DNA from: Rhodobacterales bacterium
Lineage (GTDB): Bacteria > Pseudomonadota > Alphaproteobacteria > Rhodobacterales > Rhodobacteraceae
Assembly: GCA_009993005.1 (NCBI GenBank)
Contig: JAACUH010000093.1
Coordinates: forward strand, 1-64,000
DNA length: 64,000 nt
Reading direction: 5' to 3'
Shown here: positions 16,331 through 25,016 of the stretch, in pieces
Layout: each line of letters begins with the position of its first letter
Numbering within the stretch: position 1 is the stretch's first letter
The notes under the pieces: generated by a model
What the model was told of the DNA's origin: nothing
Databases searched by the model: none
The model's input: the letters and a program-made list of their open reading frames with translations, nothing else
Program-made: the position numbers and the translations under genes

Positions 16331-17878
16331 ATGATGGACCTGTTCGAGGATGAGCCGCCTGCTGCGTCCGGCAATCAGCCAGAGTTCACCGTATCCGAAT
16401 TGTCGGGTGCGGTGAAGCGGGTGATCGAGGGCGAATTCGGTCTCGTGCGGGTGCGCGGCGAGGTCGGGCGCGTGTCGCGGCCGGCGTCGGGGCATCTCTA
16501 CCTCGATCTCAAGGATGATCGCTCGGTGCTTGCCGGGATCATCTGGAAGGGGCGCGCGCAGCTTCTGTCCACCCGCCCCGAAGAGGGGATGGAGGTGGTT
16601 GCGACCGGGCGGCTCACCACCTTTCCGGGCCAGTCCAAGTATCAGATGATCATCGAGGATATCGCGCCGGCAGGCGTCGGCGCGTTGATGGCGATGCTGG
16701 AGAAGCGTCGCGTGGCGCTGGCGGCGGAGGGGCTCTTTGACGCGGCGCGCAAGCGGCCCTTGCCGTTCCTGCCCGAGGTGATCGGCGTGGTCACGTCACC
16801 TTCGGGCGCGGTGATCCGCGATATCCTGCACCGGCTGCGCGACCGCTTTCCGCGCCGGGTGCTGGTCTGGCCGGTGGCGGTGCAGGGCAATGCCTGCGCG
16901 CCCGAGGTGGCGCGCGCCATTGCGGGGTTCAACGCCTTGGCGCCGGGCGGGGCGATCCCGCGACCCGACCTTGTCATCGTGGCGCGGGGGGGCGGGTCGG
17001 TCGAGGATCTGTGGGGGTTCAACGAGGAGATTGTGGTGCGCGCGGCGGCGGCTTCGGCCATTCCGCTGATTTCGGCGGTGGGCCATGAGACGGATACGAC
17101 GCTGATCGACTTTGCCGCAGACCGGCGCGCGCCGACGCCGACGGCGGCGGCAGAGCTTGCCGTGCCGGTGCGCCTGGACCTTGTCGCGGGGGTGGCCGAC
17201 CTCGGTGCGCGGGCCGGGCGGGCGCTGGCGCAGGGGCTGGGGCAGCGCCAGACCCGGCTGCGAGACCTTGGGCGGGTGTTGCCGCGCGCCGAGGCGCTGC
17301 TCGACCCCGCGCGCCAGCGGCTTGACGCGCTGGACGGGCGGCTGCCGCTCGCGCTGCGCGCGGTCACGGCTGTCAAGCGGGTTGCGCTCGCCGACATGGC
17401 GCTGCGGCCCGGGCTGTTGCGCCGCGCGCTGACGGGGGAGCGGGAGCGGCTGGCGGGGCTCGCGGCCAGGCTGGATCCGGCGCTGGTGCGGCTTTTGCGC
17501 GACAAGGGCGAGGTGGCGCGGACACGCGGCGCGCGGCTGCGGCTGCCGGTGCTGGAGGCGGACCTTGAGCGGCGGCGCGCGGCGCTCGATGCCGTCGTGC
17601 GGCGGCTGGCGGACCGGGCCGGCCGGGCACAGGACCAGCGGCGCGCACGGCTCGCCGCGCTCGAACAGGTGCGGCTGACGCTGGGCTATCAGGCGACGCT
17701 GGCGCGCGGTTATGCGGTGGTGCGCGGTGATGGCGCGGTGGTGAGCGGGGTGGCGGCGGCGCAGGCGGCCGGGGCGCTCGAGATCCAGTTTGCGGATGGG
17801 CGGCTGGCCATCGGCGGGCGGTCCGCGCCGCGCAAGGCCGCGCGCGAGGAGCCGCCGGAGCAGGGCACGCTCTTGTAG
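16331..17878 (+). CDS. xseA: Exodeoxyribonuclease VII large subunit
   Basis: Large catalytic subunit of the single-strand-specific exonuclease that works with XseB; about 515 residues. The N-terminal OB-fold (FTVSELSGAVKRVIEGEFG, then GHLYLDLKDDRSVL) is followed by the catalytic domain with VVTSPSGAVIRDILHRL, the DLVIVARGGGSVEDLWGFN block and the conserved SAVGHETDTTLIDFAADRRA. A long helical C-terminal region is as expected for coiled-coil assembly with XseB. Either ATG of an ATG-ATG pair (16331 or 16334) may be used; GACACAAGG lies just upstream. No xseB is visible in the window, which is common in alphaproteobacteria. Confidence 0.94.
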   Translation: MMDLFEDEPPAASGNQPEFTVSELSGAVKRVIEGEFGLVRVRGEVGRVSRPASGHLYLDLKDDRSVLAGIIWKGRAQLLSTRPEEGMEVVATGRLTTFPGQSKYQMIIEDIAPAGVGALMAMLEKRRVALAAEGLFDAARKRPLPFLPEVIGVVTSPSGAVIRDILHRLRDRFPRRVLVWPVAVQGNACAPEVARAIAGFNALAPGGAIPRPDLVIVARGGGSVEDLWGFNEEIVVRAAAASAIPLISAVGHETDTTLIDFAADRRAPTPTAAAELAVPVRLDLVAGVADLGARAGRALAQGLGQRQTRLRDLGRVLPRAEALLDPARQRLDALDGRLPLALRAVTAVKRVALADMALRPGLLRRALTGERERLAGLAARLDPALVRLLRDKGEVARTRGARLRLPVLEADLERRRAALDAVVRRLADRAGRAQDQRRARLAALEQVRLTLGYQATLARGYAVVRGDGAVVSGVAAAQAAGALEIQFADGRLAIGGRSAPRKAAREEPPEQGTLL

Positions 17879-17916
17879 CCGCTGGCGCGGGGCGGTGGGT
17901 GCGGATGCCTTCGGCG

Positions 17917-17940
17917 AGGATATTTTTGGCCAAAAGATGA
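17917..17940 (+). repeat. Dispersed intergenic element
   Basis: GAGGATATTTTTGGCCAAAA then GATG, between the convergent ends of xseA and the small secreted protein. It includes a perfect TTGGCCAA palindrome and has the GCCTTCGGCG-like flank typical of these elements. Confidence 0.7.
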
Positions 17941-17954
17941 GGCGGGCCGTCGCG

Positions 17955-18356
17955 TCAGGAGGCGAGGTTCGGGCAGATCAGCCCCGTGGCGCTGTCGCGG
18001 ATGAAATAGGTGAGGTCGTTGGCGGGATTGCCGAGGAACCTGGCGGTCAGGCCGTCTGGTGCCGCGAAGAAATGCCAGCATTGCGGGTCGGGCATGTCGT
18101 CATAGGCAAAGCAGATGGCGGTGCCGGTGGGGCGGTCTTCGGCGTGCCACTGGCCGTTGACGCAGTCGTCGTCGCTGAAGGCCCAGATGACGCGGCGGCC
18201 TGGGCCATACCATTCCTGACCAAAAGGGGCGGCCCCGGTGCTGAAGCTGAAGGTGCGTCCGGCCGTGTAGCTGTCAAAGGCCGTATCCGTCAGCGGGGGC
18301 TCGGCCGGGGCCGGGGTTGCGAGCAGGGCGAGGGCGAGGGCGAGTGACGGGTGCAT
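17955..18356 (-). CDS. Small secreted protein of unknown function
   Basis: A 133-residue protein beginning with a short signal peptide (MHPSLALALALLATPAPAEP), so probably periplasmic. The mature part contains four cysteines (in DDDCVNG, AICFAYDD, PQCWHFF and GLICPNL), which may form two disulfides, and several aromatic residues around WYGPGRRVIWAF. I do not recognise the family. It starts about 46 bases downstream of the AlkB-like gene on the same strand, but this does not indicate a shared role. Similar small secreted proteins are frequent in Rhodobacterales. Confidence 0.65.
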   Translation of the reverse strand: MHPSLALALALLATPAPAEPPLTDTAFDSYTAGRTFSFSTGAAPFGQEWYGPGRRVIWAFSDDDCVNGQWHAEDRPTGTAICFAYDDMPDPQCWHFFAAPDGLTARFLGNPANDLTYFIRDSATGLICPNLAS

Positions 18357-18402
18357 GGCGCGACAATGACGCGGCGGGCGGGAAATGCAACGCCGCCGGC
18401 CG

Positions 18403-19476
18403 TCACCTGTCGGTGAGCGGGGCGGCTGTCTCCCAGGCTGCGGCGCGCGGGTCCATCACGCGGCGCCAGTGGCGCGGCGAGAGCGCGAGGCAGGCCATCA
18501 CCGGCAGGCTGTGCGGCAGGAGCGGCGCGGCCTCGGGCAGGTCGAGGGTGGGGTAGGGCTGCGCCGGGCGGCGGTGATGGTCGGAGTGGCGCGGCGCGTT
18601 GAGCATCAGCGCAGAGGAGGCCGGGTGCGGACTGTTCCAGCTGTGCTCGGGGCCGACCGGCGCGGGCTTGCCATCGGGGCGGGTGGCGCGGGTGAGGCCG
18701 TAGTGCTGCACATAGTCCGACATCAGCAGTTGGGTCTGGGCAAGACCCGCCAGCGCCAGATGCGCCAGCAGGCCCGCCGGCCCTGCCAGCAGTGCCACGG
18801 CGGCGAGCAGGAGCGCAGCACCTGCGACATAGCGCAGATAGGGGTGGCGCCAGTTTGGGCGGCCGGTCTGGCGCAGGCGGGCGGTTTCGGCCGCCAGCCC
18901 CATGCGAAAGGACCCGACCCAGGCGCGGCGGGCAAAGCGGTAGAAGCTTTCGCCGCGTCTTGCGCTTGACGGGTCGGCGCGGGTGGCCACCAGCCGGTGA
19001 TGGACCAGCGGATGCGCCGAGGCATGGTGGCCGAACAGGAGCGAGATATAGACGGCCGTGCCCAGCGCGTGGAGTGCCCGGCCGCTCCGGTGGATCAGCT
19101 CATGCGCATTGGCATTGCTGACCTGCCCCATGAAGAGCCCGGCGGCGGCAAAGACGCCGGCCTTTTCCCAGCCGGTGAGGCTGTCGCCGGCGAGGGCGTG
19201 GATCACCAGCGCCAGCAGCGCGAAATGGCCAAGCGCAAGGACGGCCGAGAGCGCATTTGCCGCCGGAAATTCGCTGTCGGGACGTGGTGGAGGGGTCTGT
19301 CGGGCCAGCAGGTCGAGCGTCGCCGTCAGGGCAGTGAGCCAGATCAGGGCGAGCGCGACCCAATAGCCGCCCTGTGTCGCGGCAAGGGCGATCAGCGGCA
19401 AAGGCGGCAGGGTGGCGAGCGTGAAGCGGAGCATGGGCAGACCGGCGGCGAAGGATATCTCGGACCGGTTGTGCAT
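18403..19476 (-). CDS. AlkB-like membrane di-iron hydroxylase/desaturase
   Basis: Integral membrane protein of 357 residues (or 343 from the second Met) of the fatty-acid desaturase / alkane 1-monooxygenase superfamily. Several hydrophobic helices alternate with histidine clusters. These are NANAHELIHR (first box), GHHASAHPLVHH (second box) and NAPRHSDHH (third box), and SDYVQHYGL corresponds to the AlkB NYxEHYGL motif. Together these match AlkB rather than acyl-lipid desaturases. No rubredoxin or rubredoxin reductase gene is adjacent. The first Met (19476) has no clear ribosome site, so the start is uncertain. Alkane hydroxylation is the family prototype, but in this clade another hydrophobic substrate is equally possible. 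Confidence 0.8.
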   Translation of the reverse strand: MHNRSEISFAAGLPMLRFTLATLPPLPLIALAATQGGYWVALALIWLTALTATLDLLARQTPPPRPDSEFPAANALSAVLALGHFALLALVIHALAGDSLTGWEKAGVFAAAGLFMGQVSNANAHELIHRSGRALHALGTAVYISLLFGHHASAHPLVHHRLVATRADPSSARRGESFYRFARRAWVGSFRMGLAAETARLRQTGRPNWRHPYLRYVAGAALLLAAVALLAGPAGLLAHLALAGLAQTQLLMSDYVQHYGLTRATRPDGKPAPVGPEHSWNSPHPASSALMLNAPRHSDHHRRPAQPYPTLDLPEAAPLLPHSLPVMACLALSPRHWRRVMDPRAAAWETAAPLTDR

Positions 19477-19570
19477 CTACAGCGTGGCGCGGATGTGGCA
19501 AGGGCAGTGTGGTCTTTCAAAACGCGGGCGTCAGGGTTAGGTGAGGGTAAACCGGCAGCAAAGGCGTGAC

Positions 19571-20716
19571 ATGTCCTTTTTCAAGAAGCTCAAGGATCGG
19601 CTGTTCACTTCCTCTTCGAAGCTCGACGCGGGGCTCGAGGCGATCGTGGAGAGAGCGCCGCAGGCGCCGGTCGTCGATGGCCCTGACAGCCCGGCCGAAA
19701 CGCCCACATCCGCGCTGGCTCCATCCGCGCTGCCCACACCTGCTGTGCCCACATCTATTTTGGCCAGTCCCACTTTGGCCAGTCCCACGCCCGCCCCTGA
19801 TGCGGACCAGCCCGGCCCGGCGGCGAGGCCGGGGTTGCTGGGCCGGCTCTTTGGCCGTGACGAGGTCGCGGTGCCGCGCCGGGCGCTCGACGATGCGATG
19901 CTTGAGCAGCTCGAGGAATTGCTCATCAGCGCCGATATGGGCGTCGATACCGCGCTGCGCGTCACGGCGAACCTGGCCGAGGGGCGGATGGGGCGGCGGC
20001 TTTCGGTGCCCGAGATCAAGGGGCTGCTCGCCGCCGAGATCGCCCGGATCATGGAGCCGGTGGCGCGGCCGATGCCGATCTATCCGAAAAAGCCGCAGGT
20101 TGTGCTGGTCGTCGGCGTGAACGGGTCGGGCAAGACCACGACCATCGGCAAGCTCGCCAGCCAGTTCCGCGCGGCGGGCAAGAGCGTGGTGATCGCGGCG
20201 GGCGACACCTTTCGCGCGGCGGCGGTCGAGCAGTTGCAGGTCTGGGGCGACCGCGCAGGCGTGCCGGTGATGACCGCGCCCGAGGGGTCGGACCCGGCGA
20301 GCCTCGCCTTTGACGCGATGACGCGGGCGCAGGCCGAGGGCGCGGATCTGCTGATGATCGACACCGCCGGCCGGTTGCAGAACCGCGCCGACCTGATGGA
20401 AGAGCTGGCCAAGATCGTCCGCGTGATCCGCAAGAAGGACCCCGATGCGCCGCATAACACCCTGCTGGTGCTCGATGCCACGACCGGGCAGAACGCGCTG
20501 TTGCAGGTCGAGATCTTTCGCAAGATCGCGGATGTCTCGGGCCTTGTGATGACCAAGCTCGACGGGACCGCCAAGGGCGGTGTGCTGGTGGCGCTGGCCG
20601 ACCGCTTTGGCCTGCCGATCCATGCCATCGGGGTGGGGGAGCAGATCGACGATCTGGCGCCCTTTGACCCCGAGGATTTTGCCCGCGCGCTGGTCGGCAT
20701 GGAGGATGCCGCATGA
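19571..20716 (+). CDS. ftsY: Signal recognition particle receptor FtsY
   Basis: GTPase that docks SRP-ribosome complexes at the inner membrane; 381 residues. It begins with the membrane-targeting helix MSFFKKLKDRLFTSSSKL, followed by a Pro/Ala-rich A region (about residues 35-95) instead of a strongly acidic one. The NG domain has G1 GVNGSGKTTTIGKLA, the DTFRAAAVEQL motif, G3 DTAGR, G4 TKLDGTAKGG and the closing GVGEQIDDLAPF. The ATG at 19571 follows AAAGG by six bases. Within the A region, a 15-bp unit containing TTTGGCCAGTCCCAC is duplicated. The stop overlaps the next start (ATGA), so it leads a coupled operon. Confidence 0.96.
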   Translation: MSFFKKLKDRLFTSSSKLDAGLEAIVERAPQAPVVDGPDSPAETPTSALAPSALPTPAVPTSILASPTLASPTPAPDADQPGPAARPGLLGRLFGRDEVAVPRRALDDAMLEQLEELLISADMGVDTALRVTANLAEGRMGRRLSVPEIKGLLAAEIARIMEPVARPMPIYPKKPQVVLVVGVNGSGKTTTIGKLASQFRAAGKSVVIAAGDTFRAAAVEQLQVWGDRAGVPVMTAPEGSDPASLAFDAMTRAQAEGADLLMIDTAGRLQNRADLMEELAKIVRVIRKKDPDAPHNTLLVLDATTGQNALLQVEIFRKIADVSGLVMTKLDGTAKGGVLVALADRFGLPIHAIGVGEQIDDLAPFDPEDFARALVGMEDAA

Positions 20717-21648
20717 GAACCCTGATCGCGGCACTGGCGCTGCTTGCCAGCCAGGCCACGGCGCAGGATGCCGCGCAGGATGCCGCGCAGACCATGCAGG
20801 ATTGCGACGAGATGCTCGCCGCTGCCGTCACCCTGTCGCAGGTGCCGGTGTCGACCGGCCCGGTCAAGGTCACGCCCGAGGGCTGGTGCCGTGTGACCGG
20901 CATCGTCATTGCCGACGATGGGCCCTCTGCGCCCGTGATCGAGGCCGATGTGCTGGAATGGCGCGGCACGGGGCTGGCTGATCTGGTGGCGGGGACCGGC
21001 CTGCCGGGCACAGTCGAGGCGCGTGTCAAGGGTCTGCGCCAGAGCATCGCCACCAGCGGGGTGATGGGCTATGTCCTGCGCGCGCAGCGGGCGCGGCTGG
21101 GCATCGACGGCACCCTCGCGCTGCGCTGGGAGGCGGGCGAGAATGTGCTCTACCTCGATGGGCTGACGCTCGATTTTCCGGGCGACAACAGCCTGCGGGC
21201 GCAGGCGGTCTTTGCCGGGCTCGACCTGGGCGACCTGGAGCGCGCGCAGGTCTCCGTGATGACGGGCGGGGTCACGGATGTGAGCCTGCTGGTCGAGGCC
21301 AATGGCCTGTTCGAGACGCTGCTGCTGGCGCCCTTGGCCAATTTGTTGCTGAGCGATGATGACCCGGCCGCCGAGGCAGAGGCGCTCAAGGCGATGGCGC
21401 GCGCGGAGATCGCGGCGCTGCCCGAGACTGTTTTCGACGCCGAGAGCCGCGCCGCGCTGGCGGTGCTGGTCGATGACATGCCCACGCCCTGGGGCCGGTT
21501 CGAGCTGTCGTTGCGCGCGGCAGAGCCTGTCGGCGCACCGCGCTTCATGCGGTTTGTCGTGATGGGCGGGCCGATGTCGCGCGAGGATTTCTGGGAGGCC
21601 TTTGCCGGCGTCATCCTCACCGTCCGCTATCTGCCGACCCCGCGATGA
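20713..21648 (+). CDS. Secreted protein of unknown function, coupled to ftsY
   Basis: Protein of 311 residues with a clear signal peptide (MRTLIAALALLASQATAQDA), so periplasmic. Just after it, a 12-bp unit is repeated, giving AQDAAQDAAQ. The mature protein is mostly predicted strand; I see no catalytic motif and do not recognise the family. It overlaps the ftsY stop by four bases (ATGA) and in turn overlaps the next start, so it sits in a translationally coupled chain of ftsY, this gene and an EamA transporter. The coupling to SRP receptor synthesis is probably operonic convenience rather than functional proof. Confidence 0.7.
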   Translation: MRTLIAALALLASQATAQDAAQDAAQTMQDCDEMLAAAVTLSQVPVSTGPVKVTPEGWCRVTGIVIADDGPSAPVIEADVLEWRGTGLADLVAGTGLPGTVEARVKGLRQSIATSGVMGYVLRAQRARLGIDGTLALRWEAGENVLYLDGLTLDFPGDNSLRAQAVFAGLDLGDLERAQVSVMTGGVTDVSLLVEANGLFETLLLAPLANLLLSDDDPAAEAEALKAMARAEIAALPETVFDAESRAALAVLVDDMPTPWGRFELSLRAAEPVGAPRFMRFVVMGGPMSREDFWEAFAGVILTVRYLPTPR

Positions 21649-22547
21649 CCGAGACGCTTGCCGCCCTCGCCGGCACGCCCGAGGGGGCGCGGCTGGCCTC
21701 GCTGCTTGCGCTGTGTTCGGCGCTCGCCCATGCGGTCTTTGGCGCGCTGCAAAAGGGGCGGCACGACCCCTGGCTCACGCGGGGGTCGATCGACGGCTGG
21801 CTGGTGGTGATCTCGGCGCCGGTGGCGCTGTTTGTCGTGCCCTGGCCAAATGGCTCCACCGCGCTGTTGCTGCTGGGCGCGCTGGGCATCCATTTCGCCT
21901 ACAAGCTGACGATGGCGCTGGCCTATGAACGCGCGGCCTTTACCGTGGTCTATCCGGTCGTGCGCGGCACCGGGCCGGTGGTCACGGTCGCCGCCGCCGC
22001 GCTGGTGTTTTCCGAAAGCTACAGCGCGCTGCAATGGCTCGGCATCGCCTGCGTGTCGGGCGCGATCCTGATGCTCGCGCGCCACAACCTGCGCGAGACG
22101 GTGCTCGACCCCGCGCGGCTGCGGGCGGGGCTGGCCTGGGCGCTGGCGGGCGGGCTGCTGGTCGCGGTCTATACCACCTATGACGCAGCGGCGATCCGGG
22201 CGGCGCCTGACCCGTTCACCTTTCTCGCCTGGTTCTTCTTCATCACCGCGCTCGACTTTCCGCTGCTCGCGCTGTGGCGCTGGCGGCGGATGCCGGCGCC
22301 GCCGCGGCTGGCGCCGCTGATGCTGCGCGGAGCGGCGGGCGCGTTCATCGCCTGGGTCAGCTTTGGCGGCGTGATGCTGGCCACCTACCTCGACAAGGTC
22401 GGGCAGGCGGCGGTGCTGCGCGAGACATCGACCGTCTTTGCGGCCTTCATCGGCTGGTTCGTGCTCGGCGAAAAGGTGGGGATGGTGCGGCTGGGGCTGA
22501 TGGCGCTGATCGCTTTGGGGGCTGTCATCGTCGAATTTGGCGGGTAG
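21645..22547 (+). CDS. EamA-family (DMT superfamily) transporter
   Basis: Inner-membrane protein of 300 residues with about ten hydrophobic helices in two EamA halves, as in RhaT/YdcZ/PecM-like metabolite exporters. The first half includes LAYERAAFTVVYPVVRGTGP with the family's conserved small-residue pattern and ALVFSESYSALQWLGIACVSGAIL. The second half ends with VFAAFIGWFVLGEKVGMVRL and an AVIVEFGG terminus. It overlaps the upstream secreted-protein gene by four bases and is nine bases from yciB. The substrate is unknown; family members export amino acids, purines or drugs. Confidence 0.85.
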   Translation: MTETLAALAGTPEGARLASLLALCSALAHAVFGALQKGRHDPWLTRGSIDGWLVVISAPVALFVVPWPNGSTALLLLGALGIHFAYKLTMALAYERAAFTVVYPVVRGTGPVVTVAAAALVFSESYSALQWLGIACVSGAILMLARHNLRETVLDPARLRAGLAWALAGGLLVAVYTTYDAAAIRAAPDPFTFLAWFFFITALDFPLLALWRWRRMPAPPRLAPLMLRGAAGAFIAWVSFGGVMLATYLDKVGQAAVLRETSTVFAAFIGWFVLGEKVGMVRLGLMALIALGAVIVEFGG

Positions 22548-22556
22548 AAGGGCGTC

Positions 22557-23171
22557 ATGGCACACAAACCGATCAACCCGATCCTCAAGCAGGTCCTCGA
22601 ACTGGGGCCGACGCTGGCGTTTTTCCTGATCTACATGCGCCTGAAGGAGGACAGTTTCACCATCGGCGGCACCGCTTACAGCGGCTTCATCGTGGCCACG
22701 GTGATCTTTGTGCCGATCCTGCTGGTGGCGATGGGCATCCTGTGGGCGCTGACCGGCAAGCTGAGCCGCATCCAGGTGTTCACCGCAGTCGTGGTGATCT
22801 TTTTCGGCGGGCTCACCGCCTGGTTCAACGACGAGCGGTTCTTCAAGATGAAGACCTCGATCGTCTATGGTGTCTTTGCCGCGATGCTGGGCTTTGGCCT
22901 GTTGCAGGGCCGCAGCTACCTGCAATGGGTGATGGGCGAGCTTTTGCCGATGGAGCGCACCGGCTGGATGATCCTCACCCGGCGGCTCACGGTCATGTTC
23001 CTTGCGCTGGCTGTGGCGAACGAAGTCATCTGGCGCACGCAGAGCACCGATCTCTGGGTCAAGCTCGAGACATTCGCCTTTCCCGCGGTGCTGTTCCTGT
23101 TTCTCTGGGTGCAGATCCTGAGCCTGCAGAAATACCTGATCGACGAGGACGCGTCGAAAGGCGCGCGTTAG
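22557..23171 (+). CDS. yciB: Inner-membrane septation protein A family (YciB)
   Basis: Membrane protein of 204 residues with five to six hydrophobic segments. The family signature is visible at KQVLELGPTLAFFLIYM near the N-terminus, and at IQVFTAVVVIFFGGLTAWFND and KMKTSIVYGVFAAMLGFGL in the middle. A conserved RLTVMFLALAVANEVIW is near the end. YciB proteins affect septation and envelope integrity; the mechanism is not settled. It is the last gene of the ftsY chain and its stop overlaps the stop of the convergent gst gene by four bases. Confidence 0.9.
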   Translation: MAHKPINPILKQVLELGPTLAFFLIYMRLKEDSFTIGGTAYSGFIVATVIFVPILLVAMGILWALTGKLSRIQVFTAVVVIFFGGLTAWFNDERFFKMKTSIVYGVFAAMLGFGLLQGRSYLQWVMGELLPMERTGWMILTRRLTVMFLALAVANEVIWRTQSTDLWVKLETFAFPAVLFLFLWVQILSLQKYLIDEDASKGAR

Positions 23172-23881
23172 GGTTTCTTGACGCCAAAGAGGATCTCTTG
23201 CGCCTTGCGGTCGGGCGGGGCGCTGCTGCGCCGCTCCTCGCCCACGGCGACGCCGCGCTGCACGGCAGGGCGGGCCGCAATCGCATCAAGCCAGCGGGCG
23301 AAATGCGGCTTGTCGTCGAGCGTCTGCTCCTGGCGTTCCCATCCCCGCGCCCAGGGCCAGATCGCCATGTCGGCGATGGAATAGACATCGCCTGCCACGA
23401 ACTCTGCCTTGGCCAGTTGCCGGTCGAGCACGCCATAAAGGCGGCCGACCTCGGCGCGGTAGCGGTTCTTGGCATAGGGCAGGTCGTTGGGCGGGTCCAT
23501 CTGCGGCGCGTAGTGCAGAAAATGGTGCGCCTGCCCGGCCATCGGCCCGACACCGCCCATCTGCCACATCAGCCACTGGTCCACCGCGATGCGGTCCCGC
23601 TCTGACGGGCCGCAGAAAAGGCCCGTCTTGCGCGCGAGATATTGCAGGATCGCGCCGGATTCAAAGATCGACAGCGGCGCGCCGTCGGGGCCATCGGGGT
23701 CGATGATGGCGGGCATCCTGTTGTTGGGCGCGATGGCGAGGAAATCGGGGGCGAACTGTTCGCCCTTGCCGATGTCGATGTAGTGAACGGCATAGGGCAG
23801 GCCCATTTCCTCGAGCGCGATGGTGATCTTGTAGCCGTTGGGCGTGGGCCAGAAGTAAAGGTCGATGGGGGCGGCGGTCAT
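23168..23881 (-). CDS. Glutathione S-transferase, YfcG/Ure2-like
   Basis: Cytoplasmic protein of 237 residues. The thioredoxin-like N-terminal domain has YFWPTPNGYKITIALEE and the glutathione-binding NNRMPAIIDPDG and SIFESGAILQYLA. The C-terminal helical domain contains SIADMAIWPWARGW. The TPNGYK pattern is that of the YfcG/Nu-class GSTs, which have disulfide-bond reductase activity with glutathione. The gene converges with yciB and lies 26 bases downstream of the alpha/beta hydrolase, with which it may be co-transcribed. The physiological substrate is unknown. Confidence 0.9.
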   Translation of the reverse strand: MTAAPIDLYFWPTPNGYKITIALEEMGLPYAVHYIDIGKGEQFAPDFLAIAPNNRMPAIIDPDGPDGAPLSIFESGAILQYLARKTGLFCGPSERDRIAVDQWLMWQMGGVGPMAGQAHHFLHYAPQMDPPNDLPYAKNRYRAEVGRLYGVLDRQLAKAEFVAGDVYSIADMAIWPWARGWERQEQTLDDKPHFARWLDAIAARPAVQRGVAVGEERRSSAPPDRKAQEILFGVKKP

Positions 23882-23907
23882 GGCGGTCCTTTCGGGATCT
23901 GTCCCTG

Positions 23908-24804
23908 TCAGGATGGGCGATGCCAGCCAAAGGGCAAGGGCAGAAATGCGCCAAAGCCCCGCCGCCGCGTGGTTTGTGCCGGGGCCGGGTGGATCTGCGC
24001 GCGCAAGAGCGGCAGCGGCGTCTGCGCCGGGTGGTGCAGGACCGCGCGATAGAATCGCCAGACGCCGGGGCGCAGGTAGCCTGACCAGTGGCAGACGCGC
24101 GCGCGATGCGCGGCGATCCGGTATCCCAGGGCGCGCAGGCGGTCGCGCGCCCCCGCATCATGCAGCGGCAGGTCGAGCCAGTTGGCGGCGGCAAAGCCCG
24201 CGCCCAGTGTCGGGCCGTGCAATGGCAGGGCGGCGCGCAGCATCAGGTCGAACAGCGTGTTCTCGCGCCCGCGCACATTGATGACCTCGGCCTGCGCGCC
24301 GGCGGGCGTGGCCAGTGCCGCGCGCGCTTCGTGGCGGAATGCGGCGGCCGACAGCAGGATGATGCGCCCCACCGCACCCGCCGGCAACCCGTCGAGCGCC
24401 GTCAGCGCCACCCGCGCGCCAAGGCTGTGGGCAAAGATGTGCAGCGGCCGGTCAGGCGCCGTGGCGTGCAGCGCGGCGAGCAACCGGCAGAGCCGCCGCC
24501 CGGTCCGCGCCGCGCCGCGATGCGCCTGCCAGATCGTCCCGCGCGCCTGCCAGCCAAAGCCGATGGCGAGGCCCCGCCGCCCCATCAGCCCCAGATGGCG
24601 CGGCCAGGACACCGCCTTCCAGCAGCCGCGTTCGGGGGCCGGCGACAGGATATGGCGGTGCGGGTCATTGTGCGGCGTGTCGGGTTCGAAACGGTAGCCA
24701 TGGATCATCACGACGATCGGCGCGCCCGGCGCAGTCTCTGCCAGCGCCATGGCAAGCGCGGCCGGATCGGGTAGCCGCCTGTCGCTGATCGCCAGATGTG
24801 CCAT
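23908..24804 (-). CDS. Alpha/beta hydrolase of unknown substrate
   Basis: Protein of 298 residues. The start at 24804 (MAHLAISDRRLPD) is preferred over longer in-frame options, which would run through the metZ leader region. An oxyanion-type motif VVMIHGYRFEP opens the fold, and the nucleophile elbow is IFAHSLGARVAL near residue 135, a G-x-S-x-G variant with A at the first position. A possible catalytic His lies in the segment HRARVCHWSGYL. It resembles DUF900-like hydrolases but I am not certain. There is no signal peptide. It is divergent from metZ and leads a two-gene unit with gst. Confidence 0.7.
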   Translation of the reverse strand: MAHLAISDRRLPDPAALAMALAETAPGAPIVVMIHGYRFEPDTPHNDPHRHILSPAPERGCWKAVSWPRHLGLMGRRGLAIGFGWQARGTIWQAHRGAARTGRRLCRLLAALHATAPDRPLHIFAHSLGARVALTALDGLPAGAVGRIILLSAAAFRHEARAALATPAGAQAEVINVRGRENTLFDLMLRAALPLHGPTLGAGFAAANWLDLPLHDAGARDRLRALGYRIAAHRARVCHWSGYLRPGVWRFYRAVLHHPAQTPLPLLRAQIHPAPAQTTRRRGFGAFLPLPFGWHRPS

Positions 24805-24910
24805 GTCCGTCCTACCCCATATGGTCTGTGGATAGGTCTTGCCTGCAACATGCGGGTGAAGGGTCCGTGACGGCTGCGTGACGTTGCACGGCGGCCACGT
24901 GCGGCAATGC

Positions 24911-24939
24911 TTGACCCGCCCCCGGGCCGGGATTAAGCC
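24911..24939 (+). promoter_or_regulatory. Putative promoter of the metZ riboswitch transcript
   Basis: TTGACC at 24911-24916 and a weak -10 (TTAAGC at 24933 or TAAGCC at 24934) are 16-17 bases apart. A start near 24945 would fall exactly at the 5' edge of the SAM-II aptamer. Confidence 0.4.
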
Positions 24940-24945
24940 GCTGAT

Positions 24946-25001
24946 CGTGGCGATTTGTTCGACCGGATTGCGGGCCACGTTAAACATGCCGCTAAAGAGG
25001 G
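24946..25001 (+). ncRNA. SAM-II riboswitch aptamer upstream of metZ
   Basis: The leader matches the SAM-II (metA motif) consensus. P1 is CGTGGC (24946-24951) pairing with GCCACG (24974-24979). The loop carries GATTTG and ACCGGATTGC. The 3' segment reads TTAAACATGCCGCTAAAGAG then GGGG, equivalent to the conserved UAAA...GCUAAA-AGGG pseudoknot strand. SAM-II aptamers bind S-adenosylmethionine and are common before met genes in alphaproteobacteria. Here it precedes metZ and is followed 15 bases later by a strong terminator. Confidence 0.92.
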
Positions 25002-25016
25002 GGGAGGGTGCGCAGG

